From positions 1 to 64,000 of the forward strand of contig CAYZJI010000006.1 of assembly GCA_964479045.1 (NCBI GenBank): DNA of 64,000 nt, written 5' to 3'. The stretch is from 2-02-FULL-47-50 sp964479045. Its GTDB lineage: Bacteria; Pseudomonadota; Gammaproteobacteria; Eutrophobiales; Eutrophobiaceae. The stretch's first letter is position 1; every line of letters begins with the position of its first letter. A model generated the notes under the pieces. That model saw only the letters and a list, made by a program, of their open reading frames with translations, searched no databases and was not told the origin of the DNA. Below, in pieces: positions 1 through 10,023 of the stretch. The translations under genes and the position numbers were made by a program.

Positions 1-53
1 CACGCTTCACGCTTCACGCTTCACGCTTCACGCTTCACGCTTCACGCTTCACG
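1..53. repeat. GTGAAGC heptamer tandem repeat
   Basis: Seven exact copies of CACGCTT plus a partial unit, read as GTGAAGC-type units on the minus strand. The array starts at or before the window edge, so its full length is unknown. It overlaps the 3' end of the alaC-like gene and supplies its last codons and TGA stop. Related units occur again near 17265-17325. Confidence 0.9.
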
Positions 54-1240
54 TCTTCCATCGGTTCACCACGGAACATGGAACGTATGCCACGGATCGC
101 CTGCCGGGTGCGGTGTTCATTTTCAATTAAAGCAAAGCGCACATGTTGATCACCGTATTCGCCGAAACCAATGCCGGGTGAAACCGCCACTTTTGCTTCA
201 CTTAACACTTTCTTGGAAAATTCAATGGAGCCGAGATGTTTGTACTGCTCCGGGATCGGTGCCCACACAAACATCGTGCCTTTGGGTTTTTCCACCTTCC
301 AGCCGGCGGCATTCAGACCTTCGCACAACACATCGCGACGACGGCGATACATGTCGCGGATTTCCGCGACACATTGCTGATCGCCTTCCAGCGCGGTAAT
401 GGCCGCCACCTGCACGGGCGTGAATAATCCATAATCAAGGTAAGACTTCAATCGCGTGAGGGCTTTCACCAATGTCGGGTTACCCACCATAAAGCCCACG
501 CGCCAGCCCGGCATGTTGTAGCTCTTCGATAAAGTAAAAAATTCAACGGCGATATCTTTCGCGCCCGGCACCTGCAAAATCGATGGCGCGGTATAACCAT
601 CAAATACGATGTCGGCATACGCCAGATCCTGAATCACCCAGATGCCATGCTCACGTGCGATATCAATCACCTTCTGGAAAAACGGCAGTTCCACACACTC
701 AGTAGTCGGATTGCCGGGGAAATTCAGCAACAGCAGTTTGGGTTTTGGCCAGGTGTCACGTATGGCCTTCTCCAGTTCGGCAAAAAAATCATGATCGGGG
801 CCGATCGGTACATGGCGTACATCGGCACCTGCGATAACAAACCCGAACGGATGTATGGGGTAAGACGGGTTCGGCACCAGCACAGCATCGCCCTTGTCGA
901 CGATGGCCATGGCCAGATGCGCAAGCCCTTCCTTGGAACCGATGGTGACGATGGCTTCGGATTCCGGATCGAGATCCACGTCATAACGCTGCTTGTACCA
1001 GTTGCAGATGGCCCGGCGCAGGCGCGGGATGCCCTTCGACCACGAATAGCGGTGCGTATCCTCGCGGCTGGCGGCCTCGACCATCTTGTCGACGATATGT
1101 TTCGGTGGCGGCTGATCGGGATTACCCATGCCGAAATCAATAATGTCCTCGCCGCGATGGCGGGCGGCCATCTTCAGGTCGTTGACGATGGCAAACACAT
1201 ACGGCGGCAGCCGGTTTATTCTGGGAAAATCGTTGTTCAA
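35..1240 (-). CDS. alaC: AlaC-like PLP-dependent aminotransferase
   Basis: Class I/II aminotransferase of 401 residues, most like AlaC (YfdZ), which makes alanine from pyruvate with glutamate as amino donor; cytosolic. The fold-type I landmarks are visible: NPTT at about 177-180, D205 with Y208 in QDLAY, and the Schiff-base lysine K239 in [14 protein letters not shown]. The N-terminal [10 protein letters not shown] and [13 protein letters not shown] are typical of the AlaC group. The start is a TTG codon; a stop codon lies in frame a few codons upstream and there is no nearby ATG, so TTG is the best choice although no clear Shine-Dalgarno is seen. The last residues (VKREA) and the stop are encoded by the heptamer repeat. 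A related LL-diaminopimelate or aspartate aminotransferase role is possible but less likely. Confidence 0.85.
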   Translation of the reverse strand: MNNDFPRINRLPPYVFAIVNDLKMAARHRGEDIIDFGMGNPDQPPPKHIVDKMVEAASREDTHRYSWSKGIPRLRRAICNWYKQRYDVDLDPESEAIVTIGSKEGLAHLAMAIVDKGDAVLVPNPSYPIHPFGFVIAGADVRHVPIGPDHDFFAELEKAIRDTWPKPKLLLLNFPGNPTTECVELPFFQKVIDIAREHGIWVIQDLAYADIVFDGYTAPSILQVPGAKDIAVEFFTLSKSYNMPGWRVGFMVGNPTLVKALTRLKSYLDYGLFTPVQVAAITALEGDQQCVAEIRDMYRRRRDVLCEGLNAAGWKVEKPKGTMFVWAPIPEQYKHLGSIEFSKKVLSEAKVAVSPGIGFGEYGDQHVRFALIENEHRTRQAIRGIRSMFRGEPMEDVKREA

Positions 1241-1439
1241 GGCGGCAAAATCCAGCTATTACAAAAGTAGGTGAGTATAAGGTATTGCACGGCCCGGATA
1301 CAGGGGGCTTGAAGCAGGTAAAGCATGAAAAGTGCAAGGTAAAATGCAGGTTTTTACGGTTCACACTTCACGCTGTACTCTTCATTTACACCACGCCTGC
1401 TTTCTGTATCCTGCTTGATGTCTGCCGTATACTGTCCCC

Positions 1440-2267
1440 ATGACCCGAGTTGCCGCAATCCAGATGGTCTCCACGGCCAGTGTTGAAGAAAATCTCCAGT
1501 CTGCCGCAAGCCTGATCCGGCTGGCCGCGGCCGATCGCGCCGAATTTATGGTGCTGCCCGAGAATTTTCCGCTGATGGGCATGCACGAACAGGACAAACT
1601 GGCCATCATGGAGTCCTATGGCCAGGGCCCGATACAGACATTTCTCGGGGATCAGGCCAGCCAACACAGAATCTGGCTGATGGGCGGTACGATTCCCATC
1701 AAGGGGGTTGCGCCCAATCGCGTCCGTGCTGCCTGTTTGCTCTACAATCCGGCAGGTGAGTGTGTTGCCCGCTATGACAAGATCCATCTGTTTGATGTGG
1801 CCGTGGACAATCAGCACCAGGAAACCTATTGTGAATCGAATACCATCGAAGCCGGGAATGAACTGACGGTCGCCGTGACACCCTTCGGCAATGTCGGCAT
1901 GTCGGTCTGTTATGATCTGCGCTTTCCGGAACTGTACCGCAACCTGCACCGGCAGGATGTCAATATTATCACCGTGCCTTCAGCGTTCACTGCGACCACC
2001 GGCCGCGCGCATTGGGAATCCCTGCTGCGGGCCCGGGCTGTCGAGAACTTATGTTATGTGATTGCGCCTAATCAGGGAGGGATGCACATTAATCAACGTG
2101 AAACCTGGGGCCATAGCATGATCATGAGTCCCTGGGGTGAAATTCTGGCGCAGGTGGAATCCGGCCCCGGTGTCGCGGTTGCGGAGATCGATATGCATGC
2201 CCTGAACACGTTACGAAATAATTTTCCGGTATTGAAACACCGGCGCCTTGATTATCAGATAAATTGA
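1440..2267 (+). CDS. Nit-family carbon-nitrogen hydrolase (omega-amidase / deaminated glutathione amidase type)
   Basis: A 275-residue nitrilase-superfamily amidase. The catalytic Glu-Lys-Cys triad is seen as E41 (VLPENFPLMG), K114 (RYDKIHLFD) and C157 (SVCYDLRFPE). Members of this Nit branch hydrolyse amides of omega-amido acids or deaminated glutathione, a metabolite-repair task in the cytosol; the exact substrate cannot be read from sequence. It is immediately followed by tldD with abutting stop and start codons (TGAATG), so the pair is co-transcribed. This nit-tldD pairing is common in gammaproteobacteria. Confidence 0.9.
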   Translation: MTRVAAIQMVSTASVEENLQSAASLIRLAAADRAEFMVLPENFPLMGMHEQDKLAIMESYGQGPIQTFLGDQASQHRIWLMGGTIPIKGVAPNRVRAACLLYNPAGECVARYDKIHLFDVAVDNQHQETYCESNTIEAGNELTVAVTPFGNVGMSVCYDLRFPELYRNLHRQDVNIITVPSAFTATTGRAHWESLLRARAVENLCYVIAPNQGGMHINQRETWGHSMIMSPWGEILAQVESGPGVAVAEIDMHALNTLRNNFPVLKHRRLDYQIN

Positions 2268-3710
2268 ATGAGCAAAACACTCGACATTGCCAGACAACAA
2301 CTGCTGGATAACAGCGGTCTGCAGATGAATGACATCCAGAAAACCCTGGATCAGCTCATGCAGCACAATATCGATACCGCCGATTTATATTTCGAATCCT
2401 CACGCGCAGAGTCCTGGGTGCTGGAAGACGGTATCGTCAAGGAAGGATCGCACAGCATTGATCAAGGTGTGGGCGTGCGTGCCATCAGCGGTGACAAGAC
2501 CGGCTTCGCCTATTCTGATGAAATTATATTACCGGCGCTGACCAGTGCTGCCGATGCAGCCCGTGCCATTGCCCGCAGTGGTGGCGAAGGCAAACTGCAG
2601 GCGTGGAAACAACAAAATGTACCTGTGCTCTATACCGCACAGGATCCCTTATCATCTATCAGCGCCGATGAAAAAGTAAATCTTCTGAAACGGATTGATG
2701 AAGAAGCCCGGAAAAAGGATCCGCGGGTCAGGCAGGTGCTTGCCAGTGTCAATGCATTGCATACCACTGTATTGATTGCCGGCAGTGATGGCACCTTTGC
2801 TGCGGACATCCGTCCGCTGGTGCGGCTCAATGTCAATGTCATCGTGGAACAGAATGGCAGGATCGAACGCGGCGGTTCCGGTGGCGGCGGCCGGTTTGGT
2901 TATGAGTATTTTCTCACTGACAATTTATATATGAAGTACATTGATGAAGCCGTGCAACAGGCATTGACCAATCTGGACGCGGTGGCGGCGCCTGCGGGTG
3001 CCATGACGGTTGTGCTGGGTCCGGGCTGGCCGGGCATTTTATTGCACGAAGCCATCGGGCATGGACTGGAAGGGGATTTCAACCGTAAAAAAACATCAGC
3101 TTTTTCCGGACGTATCGGTGAACGTGTCGCCACGCCGGAAGTGACTGTGGTTGATGATGGCACGATTGCCAACCGGCGTGGATCATTAAATGTCGATGAT
3201 GAAGGAACACCGACACAATGCACGACACTGATCGAACGCGGAATATTACGTGGCTATCTGCAGGACAAACACAATGCCCGGCTCATGGGCATGCAACCCA
3301 CCGGCAATGGCCGCCGCGAATCCTATGCGCATCTCACCATGCCGCGCATGACCAACACCTATATGCTCGGTGGCTCACATGCACCTGAAGACATCATTGC
3401 GTCCGTGAATAAAGGTATTTATGCGCAACAGTTTGGCGGTGGCCAGGTCGATATCACCAACGGCAAGTTTGTGTTCAGTGCGAGCCAGGCTTACCTGATT
3501 GAAAATGGAAAGATTACCCGGCCGATCAAAGGCGCGACCATCATCGGTAACGGGCCGGATGTACTGACCCGTGTCGCCATGGTCGGCAACGACATGCAAC
3601 TCGATTCCGGTATCGGCACCTGTGGCAAGGACGGGCAGTCTGTTCCCGTCGGTGTCGGCCAACCTACCATACGCATCGATGGTATAACGGTGGGCGGTAC
3701 TTCAGCGTAA
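2268..3710 (+). CDS. tldD: TldD metalloprotease subunit
   Basis: A 480-residue TldD. With TldE/PmbA, TldD forms a zinc protease that degrades unfolded peptides and matures microcin B17 and CcdA in E. coli. The HExxxH zinc site is HEAIGH at 260-265 followed by GLEGD. Length and the Gly-rich [13 protein letters not shown] stretch near 201-214 fit the family. Its start directly abuts the stop of the upstream Nit hydrolase. No pmbA/tldE partner lies in the window. Confidence 0.95.
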   Translation: MSKTLDIARQQLLDNSGLQMNDIQKTLDQLMQHNIDTADLYFESSRAESWVLEDGIVKEGSHSIDQGVGVRAISGDKTGFAYSDEIILPALTSAADAARAIARSGGEGKLQAWKQQNVPVLYTAQDPLSSISADEKVNLLKRIDEEARKKDPRVRQVLASVNALHTTVLIAGSDGTFAADIRPLVRLNVNVIVEQNGRIERGGSGGGGRFGYEYFLTDNLYMKYIDEAVQQALTNLDAVAAPAGAMTVVLGPGWPGILLHEAIGHGLEGDFNRKKTSAFSGRIGERVATPEVTVVDDGTIANRRGSLNVDDEGTPTQCTTLIERGILRGYLQDKHNARLMGMQPTGNGRRESYAHLTMPRMTNTYMLGGSHAPEDIIASVNKGIYAQQFGGGQVDITNGKFVFSASQAYLIENGKITRPIKGATIIGNGPDVLTRVAMVGNDMQLDSGIGTCGKDGQSVPVGVGQPTIRIDGITVGGTSA

Positions 3711-3754
3711 TAAGCTCAACACCGGCAACGGCTACACGAGCTGTTTTTACATAA

Positions 3755-5680
3755 ATGATGAATATCATGTCTGTACCTTCCCGATTTCAATTCCTGCTGG
3801 CAATTCAATTGCTGCTGATCACGCCCGCATTACTTGCACGTTCAGTCGACATTCCGTTGAAGCTGCAACAGGGGTTCATGGAACGTTTGCTGGCAGAACA
3901 GGTATATACCGAAACAAATGGCGAAGCACGTGTCTGGGATGATGGCAAAAACTGCAACTCGCTGGTGCTGTCGGCGCCGGAACTTGATTTACAGAATGGT
4001 CAGGTGCATACCAAAACAGCCGCTTATGCGAAAATTGGTACAGCACTGGGTGATTTGTGCGTCTCATTAATTGACTGGAATGGATACATCGAAGTATTTC
4101 AGCAACCTCTGCTTGGCGCCACTCCGGGCATTATTGAATTCCAGGTCGTGGATTCAAAAATATTCAAAGAGGATGGAGAGTCACAAGGAATTATCGGCAC
4201 AGTGTGGGACTGGATTAAAAAATACGTGCATCCCCGTTTTAACCGTTTGCATCTGAACCTGCAGCCGCTGCTGGAAGAAATGAAGGGATTATTGCAGCTG
4301 GTTTTCCCGCTGGAAAGCGAAGACAGCCGCCGCATACTGGAAACCGTAACATTCACCAGCGTGCATGCAGCGGATGATCACATTGAACTGGGTATCCGTT
4401 TTGAAACACCTCTTGCAGCAGAGTCAGCAGTCGACGAAACACCAGAGCCCGCACTCACAGCGGAAGAACTCGCGCACTGGGACCAGACCTGGCAGCAATG
4501 GGATGCTTTCCTGACCCTGATTATCAAACAGGCGGGAGCCGATACCGAACTCCATGCATTACGTACAGCATTATTTGCCATATTTCTGGATGCACGCCAG
4601 GACCTGATCGAAGTGCTGACGCCGCCGGTGGCCGGTGCGCCGGATCCGGTCCCGGAATTATTTGTTAAAACCTGGGAACACCTTGCACCGGAATTACAAC
4701 GCGTCAGTGAAAATCTTCCCACGCAGTCAGTCCTGCAGTATCTGAGTTTCATGGCAGCCGGTGATGCACTGGCGGCCATACAACAATCAGGTGAACAGAC
4801 CGGATTCAGGTTGAGTGGGGATGCATTACGCCGGATGGCACGCATGATAGCACCGTTGTCCACACGCGACCCGCTGCACTATGACACGATGGTCGATCCC
4901 GAATTACGCACATTGTTCGGGTTCGGGCCGCCGCTGCCCGCACCTGCCATCACGCAGCCGCCATTGGCGCCGGAAGAGCCCCTGCCCGAATTGCCTTCAC
5001 CTTCATCCGAGATCAATCAACAGCAATTCATGAGTTTGCCGGCGTATATGCTGATGTTTGTCCCTGCCATGGCCACGCCTCAGGATCCTTACACTGTGCT
5101 GGTAAACCGCCTGAATGGCATAGTGCCCTCCATCAAGGTATTGAATGAATACCTGCCCCAGATGCAATTACTGCTGGATCTGGTAGCACAGGGCACACTC
5201 AAGGAAAAAAAACTGGATGATGAATTTTCCGATCTCTACCGCCCGCTGGTTCTCGCCACTGCCTGGCAGGAAAGCTGCTGGCGTCAGTACATCAAGGTCA
5301 AGGGTAAAGTCACAACCATACGTTCTCATGCAGGAGCGGTAGGTATCATGCAGGTCAACCAGCATGTCTGGCGCGGACTCTATGATCTCGATGGACTAAA
5401 ATATAATGTCGGTTACAACGCTGAAGCCGGCAGCGAAATATTGCATCACTATCTCAAGGATTATGCGATTGCCAAAGGCGAACATACTCTGGATGGCGGC
5501 AAGGACAATCTGGTGCGTGCCACCTATGGCATGTACAACGGCGGGCCGCGTCATATCAATCGTTACCGCCGCGAAAAAGTTTCGTCAGCCCTGCGCGAAA
5601 TCGATGAATCCTTCTGGGACAAGTTCCAGGCGATACGTGCAGGCAATACAATGGCCGTGGCACAGTGTTATACAGGATAA
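3755..5680 (+). CDS. Exported lytic transglycosylase with C-terminal SLT domain
   Basis: A 641-residue protein with an N-terminal signal peptide (hydrophobic stretch about residues 11-28, then ALLARS). The C-terminal region, about 495-625, is a lysozyme-like SLT fold: catalytic E506 in TAWQESCW, then GAVGIMQVN and ATYGMYNGGPRHINRY, as in peptidoglycan lytic transglycosylases. The long N-terminal part (about 30-480) shows no domain I recognise; it is rich in Leu/Glu helices and has a Pro-rich linker near 395-420. A periplasmic role in cell-wall cleavage is expected. The gene follows tldD by 44 bases. Confidence 0.8.
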   Translation: MMNIMSVPSRFQFLLAIQLLLITPALLARSVDIPLKLQQGFMERLLAEQVYTETNGEARVWDDGKNCNSLVLSAPELDLQNGQVHTKTAAYAKIGTALGDLCVSLIDWNGYIEVFQQPLLGATPGIIEFQVVDSKIFKEDGESQGIIGTVWDWIKKYVHPRFNRLHLNLQPLLEEMKGLLQLVFPLESEDSRRILETVTFTSVHAADDHIELGIRFETPLAAESAVDETPEPALTAEELAHWDQTWQQWDAFLTLIIKQAGADTELHALRTALFAIFLDARQDLIEVLTPPVAGAPDPVPELFVKTWEHLAPELQRVSENLPTQSVLQYLSFMAAGDALAAIQQSGEQTGFRLSGDALRRMARMIAPLSTRDPLHYDTMVDPELRTLFGFGPPLPAPAITQPPLAPEEPLPELPSPSSEINQQQFMSLPAYMLMFVPAMATPQDPYTVLVNRLNGIVPSIKVLNEYLPQMQLLLDLVAQGTLKEKKLDDEFSDLYRPLVLATAWQESCWRQYIKVKGKVTTIRSHAGAVGIMQVNQHVWRGLYDLDGLKYNVGYNAEAGSEILHHYLKDYAIAKGEHTLDGGKDNLVRATYGMYNGGPRHINRYRREKVSSALREIDESFWDKFQAIRAGNTMAVAQCYTG

Positions 5681-5717
5681 ATTTTTATTCATTTAATTAA
5701 TAACAAGCGAGAACATC

Positions 5718-6032
5718 ATGTCTGAATTCAAGAACGTTACCATCGTCAAGAAAGCCAACGTTTATTTCGATGGCAAGGTCACCAGCCGCTCCATCCTGTT
5801 TGCAGATGGTTCAAAGAAAACACTCGGTGTGATGCTGCCTGGCGAGTATGAATTCGGCACCGGGGACAAGGAAATCATGGAAATCCTGGGCGGAGAACTG
5901 GACGTCCGGTTGCCGCAAGCCTCCGGCTGGAAAACATTCAAAGGCGGCGATTCGTTTGAAGTGCCTGCCAATTCAAAATTCAGTCTCAAGATCAAAACAC
6001 TGACGGATTATTGTTGTTCATTTATAAAATAA
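5718..6032 (+). CDS. ppnP: Pyrimidine/purine nucleoside phosphorylase PpnP
   Basis: A 104-residue cupin-fold protein of the PpnP (YaiE, DUF1255) family, which splits diverse nucleosides with phosphate into the base and ribose-1-phosphate. The family landmarks [25 protein letters not shown] and the C-terminal TDYCCSFI are all present, and the length is normal. It stands alone with its own ribosome site (AAGCGAGAAC region) after an AT-rich gap. Confidence 0.92.
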   Translation: MSEFKNVTIVKKANVYFDGKVTSRSILFADGSKKTLGVMLPGEYEFGTGDKEIMEILGGELDVRLPQASGWKTFKGGDSFEVPANSKFSLKIKTLTDYCCSFIK

Positions 6033-6097
6033 GAAGCTATTAAACCGTCATTTTGGACTATGCTTTATTTACCGATGTAACAATGAGGAGGGCCATC

Positions 6098-6514
6098 ATG
6101 AGTTACTCTGCCAGAAAAGTGAATTATTGTTATGTAACCAGCAGCAACCGGGCCGGGGCCGCCGCTGCCATCATGAATGCATTGAAATCCGCGGGGATCA
6201 GCCTGCTCGCCTTTTCCGGTTTTCCGGGCAAGGGCGGCAAGGCCCAGATTGATCTGGTCGCTGATAAACTTTCCGGTATAAAGCGGCTGGCGAAAAAACA
6301 CGGTTGGAAAATCAGCAAGGCTAAAAAGGGATTTCTGATCCAGGGAGCCGACAAAACCGGGGCTGTTGCGGAACCCCTCTCCAGACTGGCTAAAGAAAAA
6401 ATCAACGTCACTGCCGCGGACGCTGTTGCGGCAGGTAAAGGCCGGTACGGAATGATCCTCTGGGTAAAGCCGAAAGACTATAGCCGGGCAGCAAAAGCAC
6501 TCAAAGCAAGATAA
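6098..6514 (+). CDS. ACT-domain-like small protein
   Basis: A 138-residue protein that appears to hold two ACT-like halves: residues about 8-70 (YCYVTSSNRAGAAAAIMNAL) and about 75-138 (GADKTGAVAEPLSRL, INVTAADAVAAG). ACT domains bind amino acids or similar small ligands. The start is placed at the ATG at 6098 because GAGGAGG lies just upstream; an earlier in-frame ATG at 6053 has no such signal. No enzyme domain is attached, so a regulatory or ligand-sensing role is inferred only. Confidence 0.7.
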   Translation: MSYSARKVNYCYVTSSNRAGAAAAIMNALKSAGISLLAFSGFPGKGGKAQIDLVADKLSGIKRLAKKHGWKISKAKKGFLIQGADKTGAVAEPLSRLAKEKINVTAADAVAAGKGRYGMILWVKPKDYSRAAKALKAR

Positions 6515-6533
6515 TTTAATTCATACAACGCTG

Positions 6534-6574
6534 GAGTCTGATGAAGATCATTGTTATCTTCATGGCTCTTTTTT
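6534..6574 (+). terminator. Possible rho-independent terminator
   Basis: An inverted repeat ATGAAGAT...ATCTTCAT (6541-6548 and 6556-6563) with a GAG/CTC extension is followed by six T at 6569-6574. It lies between the ACT-domain gene and the DUF2721 gene. The stem is AT-rich, so it may be weak. Confidence 0.5.
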
Positions 6575-6588
6575 GAATTATAAATACC

Positions 6589-7068
6589 ATGGAAATTTCA
6601 TTTCAGGTTACCGACATGGCACATGCCATCCAGTTGGCCGTAGCGCCGGTGTTTCTGCTGGCCGGGATTGGCGCCATACTTTCCGTGTTGACGATCCGCC
6701 TGGCCCGAATAGTTGATCGGGCGCGGCAACTTGAAGATCGCTTTCCATTGGTCCATGACAAATATCACCCGGCCATGGACAACGAATTGAGAGTGCTGTG
6801 CAAACGCGCCCGTCTCGCCAACTGGGCCATCAGCCTCTGCACCATGTGTGCATTATTAATATGCACCGTCATTGTCGTGTTGTTTGTCGGAACTTTTCTC
6901 GGACTGGAAATCGCGCCAGCCATTGCCCTGCTCTTTATCTTATCCATGATTGCCCTGATTGCAGGACTGATGCTGTTTCTGAAAGAGATTTACCTGGGCA
7001 CTTCCAGCCTGCGCATCGGCCGCTATCTGCATCACCTGCCGGACACCCCAGAACAGGGCAAGAACTGA
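6589..7068 (+). CDS. DUF2721 membrane protein
   Basis: A 159-residue inner-membrane protein of the DUF2721 family. Three hydrophobic segments are visible at about 15-36, 78-104 and 108-131. A basic amphipathic region (RLARIVDRARQLEDR) follows the first segment, which is characteristic of the family. The function of this family is unknown. Confidence 0.8.
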   Translation: MEISFQVTDMAHAIQLAVAPVFLLAGIGAILSVLTIRLARIVDRARQLEDRFPLVHDKYHPAMDNELRVLCKRARLANWAISLCTMCALLICTVIVVLFVGTFLGLEIAPAIALLFILSMIALIAGLMLFLKEIYLGTSSLRIGRYLHHLPDTPEQGKN

Positions 7069-7187
7069 TTTTTGAACCCTTTTTTGCACCAATCAGCAGC
7101 AAACTAAATCTTTTTAATTACAGGAACTTATCCACCTTCACAGGCCTCCAATATCGTGCTAGTGTTGCAGCGCAATATCAATTAACC

Positions 7188-7192
7188 GGAGG
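7188..7192 (+). promoter_or_regulatory. Ribosome binding site supporting a TTG start
   Basis: GGAGG at 7188-7192 lies 11 bases before the TTG at 7204. It supports TTG as the real start of the GH17-GT2 gene, because the signal-anchor segment begins directly after that codon and no ATG is suitably placed. Confidence 0.6.
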
Positions 7193-7203
7193 TCAGTACT
7201 CTC

Positions 7204-9825
7204 TTGAAAGCCCAGCTCAAGTCGCTCATCGGCCTGTTGCTGGTTGTTGCCGCCAATCTTTCAATCTGGGTATGGTTTAACCGTCCTCTCGAACCGGCCG
7301 AAGGTTGGGCCGGCAAAATTACCGGCCTGTCTTTCAGCCCCATGCACCGCGACGAGAATCCTCTGCGCGGCCGCATGCCTACTCCGGCCGAGATCGATGC
7401 TGATCTGAAATTTCTTTCCGATAAAGTGATTGCCGTCCGTACTTACGGTATGAGCGATGGTCTCGAACTTGTTCCTGAACTTGCTGCAAAACACGGGTTG
7501 AATGTCACGGCCGGTGCATGGCTTTCTCCGGTTGAAGAAGACAACCGGCGTGAAATCCAGAAACTGATCCGCATCGGCCAGAGCCAGCGTAATGTCGTGC
7601 GCCTGATGGTGGGCAACGAAGTGCTACTGCGCGCCGATATGCCGGTGGAGCAACTGATTGGCTACATACGCGAAGTTAAAAAACAGGTCGGTAACCGCGT
7701 CAGCACTGCTGAACCGTGGCGTGTATGGCTGAAATACCCGGAACTGGTCAAGGAAGTTGATTTCATTTCCATCCATGCCCTGCCCTATTGGGAAGGCGTG
7801 CATATTGATCAGGCTGTGGATCATGTATTCATGATGTATGACGAATTACGCAAGGCCTATCCAGATAAACCCATCATCTTTTCAGAAGTCGGCTGGCCGA
7901 GTTCGGGCCCGGCCATTGGTGCGGCCGTGCCTTCACTCGTCAATCAGGCCCGGTTTCTGCGCACGTTCCTGAACGAAGTGAAAAAACGTGAAATCGTCTA
8001 TTACATCGTTGAAGCGTTTGACCAGCCCTGGAAAGTTGAAATCGAAGGTCCGGTCGGTCCCTACTGGGGCATATACAATGTCGATCGCGAACCCAAGTTC
8101 CCGATGATCGGTGCAGTTACACCCCGGCCCACCTGGAAACACTGGGCAGGCATCGCCATGATTCTTGCGTTGATACCGGCGCTGTATTTTTCCATTTTTC
8201 GTCACAAGGTGAGCACACGCGGGAAAGTGCTGTTTGCCACCGTAACCAACTTCGCTGCTTCCGGTATTGCATGGACGGCATCCATCGGCGCCACACAGTA
8301 CCAGACGCCACTCTCGGCCACACTCTGGATCATCCTCATCCTTTTGCAGGCGTTCGCCTTGCTGGTTTTGATGGTGGAAGCCGTCGAAGTCTCCGAAATT
8401 CTTTATCGTCGTGGCGGACGTAATTTCACAGCGCTGCCGACGCGGGAAAATTATGCCTATCCGAAAGTGTCGGTGCATGTCCCGATTCACAATGAACCGC
8501 CGGAAATGGTGCGCCTGACGCTCGAAGCATTGGCACAACTGGATTACCCGGATTATGAAGTGCTGGTGCTCGATAACAACACCAGAGATCCGGCGGTGTG
8601 GCAACCGGTGGAGAAAATATGCACGGAACTTGGACCGCGTTTCCGTTTCTTTCATCTGGAAAACTGGCCGGGTTATAAAGCCGGGGCGCTTAACTTTGGA
8701 CTCAAGGAAACCAGCGATGATGCCACTATAGTTGCTGTCATTGACAGCGACTATGTCGTCGCACCCAACTGGCTGAAAAGCCTTACACCCTATTTCGATG
8801 ATCCCAAAGTGGGCTTCGTACAGGCACCGCAGGATTACCGCGATAGCAATGAAAACCTGTTCAAGCGCATGTGTTACTGGGAATATGCCGGTTTCTTCCA
8901 CATCGGCATGGTTCAGCGCAACGATTTCAATGCCATCATCCAGCACGGCACCATGACCATGATCCGTAAATCAGCATTGATCGAAGCGGGCGCCTGGGCC
9001 GAATGGTGTATCACCGAAGATGCCGAGCTGGGTCTGCGCCTGCTGCGCGAAAAATATGATTCTGTTTACATCAAGGAAAGTTTTGGCCGTGGTGTAATGC
9101 CGGACACACTTTCAGCTTACAAAACCCAGCGCTTTCGCTGGGCCTATGGTTCTGTGCAAATCATGAAACGGCATCTATGGGCGTTGCTGCCGTTTTCACG
9201 CAAGGGACTCAATGCGTCACAGAAATATTATTTCGTCGCGGGTTGGTTGCCGTGGCTGTCCGATGGCCTTGCTTTGATCTTTGTGTTTGCAAGTCTTGGG
9301 CTCACCGTAAAACTCGTGACGACATTTCCACCAACCGATTTGCCGCTGGAAGCCTTTGTGTTTCCGACCATCGGCATATTCTGCTTCAAGATTATCCGTT
9401 CGTTATGGTTATATGCCGCGCAGGTGCGTTGCCGTTTCCGGGACACGATCTATGCGTTGATCGCCGGGCTCGCACTCACCCACAGTGTCGGCAAAGCCGT
9501 ACTCACCGGCTTTATCACCTCTGGCCGTCCGTTTGTGCGCACACCGAAACTCGAACGTGGCCGCCCATTATTTTCTGCCATCGCCATGATCTGGGAAGAA
9601 CTCGCATTGCTGTTCATGCTCTGGGGCGCTGCATGGTGGGTGTGGTCCATCGAATATTTCCATAACACTCAGGGCAAACTCTGGATCAGTGTGTTACTCG
9701 TCCAGTCCACCCCTTATCTCGCCGCCGTACTCATGGCAACAATCAATGTCATCTCCAGCATGGCGCGCCAGCCTGTTGCCCAGCCACCGCAATTAACTCC
9801 TGCTACTGTCGAATCCTCGCAATAA
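7204..9825 (+). CDS. NdvB-like beta-glucan synthase (GH17 + GT2 fusion)
   Basis: An 873-residue membrane protein. After an N-terminal anchor (about 5-24), residues about 30-310 form a GH17-like glucanase/transglycosylase domain with both expected glutamates, E139 (VGNEVLLR) and E228 (FSEVGWPS). Two or more membrane segments follow (about 318-400). Residues about 420-690 form a GT2 glycosyltransferase with DSD at 514-516, TED at 604-606 and QRFRW at 642-646; several C-terminal membrane segments complete it. This architecture matches Pseudomonas aeruginosa NdvB, which makes cyclic beta-1,3-linked glucans found in the periplasm. The product here (cyclic glucan or other beta-glucan) is inferred from the family. 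Confidence 0.82.
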   Translation: MKAQLKSLIGLLLVVAANLSIWVWFNRPLEPAEGWAGKITGLSFSPMHRDENPLRGRMPTPAEIDADLKFLSDKVIAVRTYGMSDGLELVPELAAKHGLNVTAGAWLSPVEEDNRREIQKLIRIGQSQRNVVRLMVGNEVLLRADMPVEQLIGYIREVKKQVGNRVSTAEPWRVWLKYPELVKEVDFISIHALPYWEGVHIDQAVDHVFMMYDELRKAYPDKPIIFSEVGWPSSGPAIGAAVPSLVNQARFLRTFLNEVKKREIVYYIVEAFDQPWKVEIEGPVGPYWGIYNVDREPKFPMIGAVTPRPTWKHWAGIAMILALIPALYFSIFRHKVSTRGKVLFATVTNFAASGIAWTASIGATQYQTPLSATLWIILILLQAFALLVLMVEAVEVSEILYRRGGRNFTALPTRENYAYPKVSVHVPIHNEPPEMVRLTLEALAQLDYPDYEVLVLDNNTRDPAVWQPVEKICTELGPRFRFFHLENWPGYKAGALNFGLKETSDDATIVAVIDSDYVVAPNWLKSLTPYFDDPKVGFVQAPQDYRDSNENLFKRMCYWEYAGFFHIGMVQRNDFNAIIQHGTMTMIRKSALIEAGAWAEWCITEDAELGLRLLREKYDSVYIKESFGRGVMPDTLSAYKTQRFRWAYGSVQIMKRHLWALLPFSRKGLNASQKYYFVAGWLPWLSDGLALIFVFASLGLTVKLVTTFPPTDLPLEAFVFPTIGIFCFKIIRSLWLYAAQVRCRFRDTIYALIAGLALTHSVGKAVLTGFITSGRPFVRTPKLERGRPLFSAIAMIWEELALLFMLWGAAWWVWSIEYFHNTQGKLWISVLLVQSTPYLAAVLMATINVISSMARQPVAQPPQLTPATVESSQ

Positions 9826-10023
9826 CCACGACGACAGTGATTGTTGCATCACTATAATTCCGGGCATATATTGAAACCGACTTGTTTGCATAAGCCAACG
9901 TCTTGTGAATAATATTTTTGACTGGATAGTGGCCTACGTCAGTAAGATGAAGGATGAATAATCAGGGACAAGCCACAATTAAATCAAAAAACATGGCGTA
10001 TATTAATTCATAAGGAATATTAA

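Noticed and set aside
647..1270. 207-codon frame opposite the alaC-like gene
   Set aside because: It lies antisense to a clear aminotransferase and has no recognisable protein features.
1318..1385. Possible degenerate copy of the GTGAAGC heptamer upstream of the Nit gene
   Set aside because: Only one unit (CTTCACGC) is recognisable and the rest is too diverged to call.
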